In this document: positions 5,236 to 6,769 of the stretch, in pieces
How the letters are laid out: every line of letters begins with the position of its first letter
How positions within the stretch are numbered: the first letter of the stretch is position 1
DNA from: an uncultured Sutterella sp.
GTDB lineage: Bacteria > Pseudomonadota > Gammaproteobacteria > Burkholderiales > Burkholderiaceae_F
Assembly (NCBI GenBank): GCA_905206365.1
Contig: CAJLHF010000072.1
Location: 1 to 6,769 of the forward strand
DNA: 6,769 nt
Reading direction: 5' to 3'
Notes under the pieces: generated by a model
Database searches by the model: none
Told to the model about the DNA's origin: nothing
What the model saw: only the letters and a program-made list of their open reading frames with translations
Translations under genes and position numbers: made by a program

Positions 5236-6552
5236 TCAGCGCCGAACGCCTTCGCGCCCGAGCACTTCGAGAGCCGCCGTGACGGTCACAAAGGAGCCGA
5301 ACACGATGATTCTAACAGTGCGATTTGCCCCGCGAGCGCCGATTTGTAAGGCTTCGTGCCGAGCCGCGGCGAGCGCTTCGGCAACGTTTTCATACGTACG
5401 GATGCGTTCGCTTTCGACACCCGCCTCGCGCATCGCGGCCGAGAGTTCCCCGGCGCTCGCCGCGCGCGGCCCCGTGAGGCTCGCTACGAACCACGCGTCG
5501 AAGGAGGTGCGCAAAATCGCGGCCACCTGCCGCATGTCCTTGTCGTGAAGCATCCCGAAAACGGCGAGCGTCGTCTCGTCGGGACGGCGCGTGAGTTCGA
5601 TGTTGCGACGAAGCACTTCGGCTGCCTGCGGATTGTGACCCACGTCGAGAATCGTGCGGCAGGGCGTGTCGGTCACGTGCTCGAAGCGCGCCGTAATCCG
5701 AACGTTCGAGAGCCCCTCCTCCACGGCGCGACGCGCGACGGGAAGCTTCCCGACGAGCGCGTCGACGATGCCGAGCACGCCCGCGGCGTTGCGGTACTGG
5801 TTTTCGCCTTCGAGCGCGGGCTTCGGAAGTGCGTCGAACGTCAACGTACGCCCGCGGAAGTCGAACGTGCCGTCCTCGCGCACTTCAACAGCAAAGTCGC
5901 GCCCGACCCGTCGGAAGTCGGCGCCGATCGCTTCGGCATGCTCCGCGACCGTTGCAGGGACGTCCGCGTCGGCGCAAAGCGACGGGATGCCCGGACGGTA
6001 AATGTGCGCTTTTTCCAGCCCGATCGCTTCGCGCGTCGTGCCGAGAAACGCCGTGTGGTCGATCCCGATCGTCGTGATGATCGCCGCCGTCGGATCGATC
6101 ACGTTGACGGCGTCGAGACGTCCGCCGAGACCCACTTCGAGGATGACGACGTCGAGATTCGCGCGTTGGAAGAGCTTCAGAATGCCGAGCGCCGTGAATT
6201 CGAAGTAGGAAAGCGTCATGTCGCCGCGCGCCCGTTCGACTTCTTCGAAAACCTCGGAGAGTTCGTCGTCGGTCGCTTCGCGACCGAAGATACGGGCCCG
6301 TTCGTTGAAGCGCAGGAGGTGCGGCGACGTGTGCATGCCCGTACGGTACCCGGCCGCGCCGTAGATGCTTTCAAGCATCGCGCAGGTCGAGCCCTTCCCG
6401 TTCGTGCCCGCCACCGTGACGACGGGGCACGAAAAGCGGATGTCCATCCGTCGAACCATTTCCCGCATGCGTTCGAGCCCCATGTCGATGGGTTTGGCGT
6501 GCAGAGCTTCAATATGGGAGAGCCATTCGTCGAGCGTGGCGTACGAGGTCAT
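5236..6552 (-). CDS. folC: Bifunctional folylpolyglutamate synthase / dihydrofolate synthase
   Basis: A cytoplasmic Mur-ligase-type enzyme that adds glutamate to dihydropteroate (making dihydrofolate) and then to tetrahydrofolates, using ATP. The chosen frame gives 438 residues (E. coli FolC has 422). Visible motifs: P-loop AGTNGKGS (48-55), HTSPHL (74-79), LEVGLGGRLDAVNV (138-151), IGIDHTAFLG (162-171), the carbamylated-lysine region EKAHIYRPG (180-188, Lys181), LDVGHNPQA (302-310) and VFGMLHDKD (331-339). The frame stays open to 6711, but the residues before MTSYATLDEWL lack similarity to the family, and typical FolC begins with such a TLxxWLxxIExLH helix. No strong Shine-Dalgarno precedes it. 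In many betaproteobacteria accD lies just upstream. Here an IS right end is found 162 bases upstream instead. Confidence 0.96.
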   Translation of the reverse strand: MTSYATLDEWLSHIEALHAKPIDMGLERMREMVRRMDIRFSCPVVTVAGTNGKGSTCAMLESIYGAAGYRTGMHTSPHLLRFNERARIFGREATDDELSEVFEEVERARGDMTLSYFEFTALGILKLFQRANLDVVILEVGLGGRLDAVNVIDPTAAIITTIGIDHTAFLGTTREAIGLEKAHIYRPGIPSLCADADVPATVAEHAEAIGADFRRVGRDFAVEVREDGTFDFRGRTLTFDALPKPALEGENQYRNAAGVLGIVDALVGKLPVARRAVEEGLSNVRITARFEHVTDTPCRTILDVGHNPQAAEVLRRNIELTRRPDETTLAVFGMLHDKDMRQVAAILRTSFDAWFVASLTGPRAASAGELSAAMREAGVESERIRTYENVAEALAAARHEALQIGARGANRTVRIIVFGSFVTVTAALEVLGREGVRR

Positions 6553-6670
6553 GAGTGTGTGTCCCGAGAGAGTATGTATGTGTCGTGCGTTCGTTTTATT
6601 CGGCCTCAAGACGGAAAGAGCCGCAGGAGAAGCTCTCTTCGGAAAGCCGACCATCGAACGGAATTTGCGC

Positions 6671-6700
6671 ATGATAGCGCCGCAGGGCGAAGCCGACGAA
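6671..6700 (-). promoter_or_regulatory. Possible folC promoter
   Basis: Minus-strand TATCAT (6671-6676) matches the -10 consensus at four to five of six bases. TTCGTC (6695-6700), 18 bases upstream, is a weak -35. It lies between the IS end and folC, so folC could have its own promoter. Read-through from the IS is an alternative. Confidence 0.28.
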
Positions 6701-6717
6701 AGTCGCCGCACGTTTGC

Positions 6718-6769
6718 TTGACTTCCTCCCCGCCCTAAAGGGCGGGGATTCCTTAGGCCGCGCGGTCGC
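6718..6769 (-). mobile_element. Right end of a second IS200/IS605-type (TnpB-type) element, partial
   Basis: Read on the minus strand: AAGGAATCCCCGCCC, TTTA, GGGCGGGG, AGGAAGTCAA. This is an 8-bp perfect stem (6728-6735 with 6740-6747), then the TCAA cleavage site (6718-6721). It is the same architecture as bases 11-52 on the plus strand, but not identical, so the two belong to related and not identical copies. The body, including any tnpB, would lie right of the window and be transcribed toward folC. The guide part of its presumptive TnpB RNA would begin at 6717 (GCAAACGTGCGGCGAC). No transposase can be seen. Confidence 0.7.
6728..6747 (-). repeat. Stem-loop of the right IS right end
   Basis: Perfect CCCCGCCC / GGGCGGGG stem with a TTTA loop on the minus strand. 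It is not followed by a T run, so it is an IS-end/RNA-scaffold hairpin and not a terminator. Confidence 0.65.

Noticed and set aside
3611..5548. 645-residue plus-strand open frame opposite the SPOR gene and the folC end
   Set aside because: Arg/Gly-rich antisense translation with no recognisable domain. It overlaps two well-supported genes.
6553..6711. N-terminal extension of FolC by 53 residues (start at 6711)
   Set aside because: The extension has no family similarity and runs up to the IS end. Met at 6552 begins the typical FolC N terminus.
5356..6738. 460-residue plus-strand open frame opposite folC
   Set aside because: Antisense shadow. All FolC motifs are on the minus strand.

Overview
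The window is GC-rich chromosomal DNA from a proteobacterium, most likely a betaproteobacterium of the Burkholderiales (perhaps Sutterellaceae-like). This rests on gene content, the order folC - SPOR protein - cvpA - purF, and the FolC/CvpA/PurF protein features. The genus is an inference that the sequence alone cannot settle. All five convincing genes lie on the minus strand, so transcription runs from right to left.

Layout from right to left (direction of transcription). At 6715-6769 is the right-end hairpin of an IS200/IS605-type (TnpB-type) element whose body lies beyond the window. Then come folC (folylpolyglutamate/dihydrofolate synthase), a membrane-anchored SPOR-domain protein of the DedD type with an unusually long disordered N-terminal part, cvpA (four-helix inner-membrane protein) and purF (amidophosphoribosyltransferase, first step of purine synthesis). 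Last is a UreE-like protein whose C-terminal half is a tandem array of Cys/His metal-binding modules. At 1-52 is a second IS200/IS605-type right end in opposite orientation. Its terminal TCAA supplies the stop codon of the UreE-like gene.

The folC-SPOR-cvpA-purF block is a conserved neighbourhood also known in E. coli (folC-dedD-cvpA-purF). PurF starts the purine pathway, and FolC makes the polyglutamylated folates that feed one-carbon units to it. CvpA and the SPOR protein are envelope proteins that travel with this block. Here the gaps are wide (236, 281, 189 and 152 bases), and several contain hairpins, a likely terminator or promoter-like sequences. The block therefore may not be one tight operon.

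The parts that stand out are the Cys/His-rich UreE-like protein with its recently expanded 129-bp repeat, the two inward-facing IS605-type ends that bracket the block (one rewriting the end of a gene), and the roughly 230-residue low-complexity insertion in the SPOR protein. I do not see a new defence or RNA-guided system inside the window. The nearest thing is the pair of presumptive TnpB guide-RNA 3' ends at its edges.
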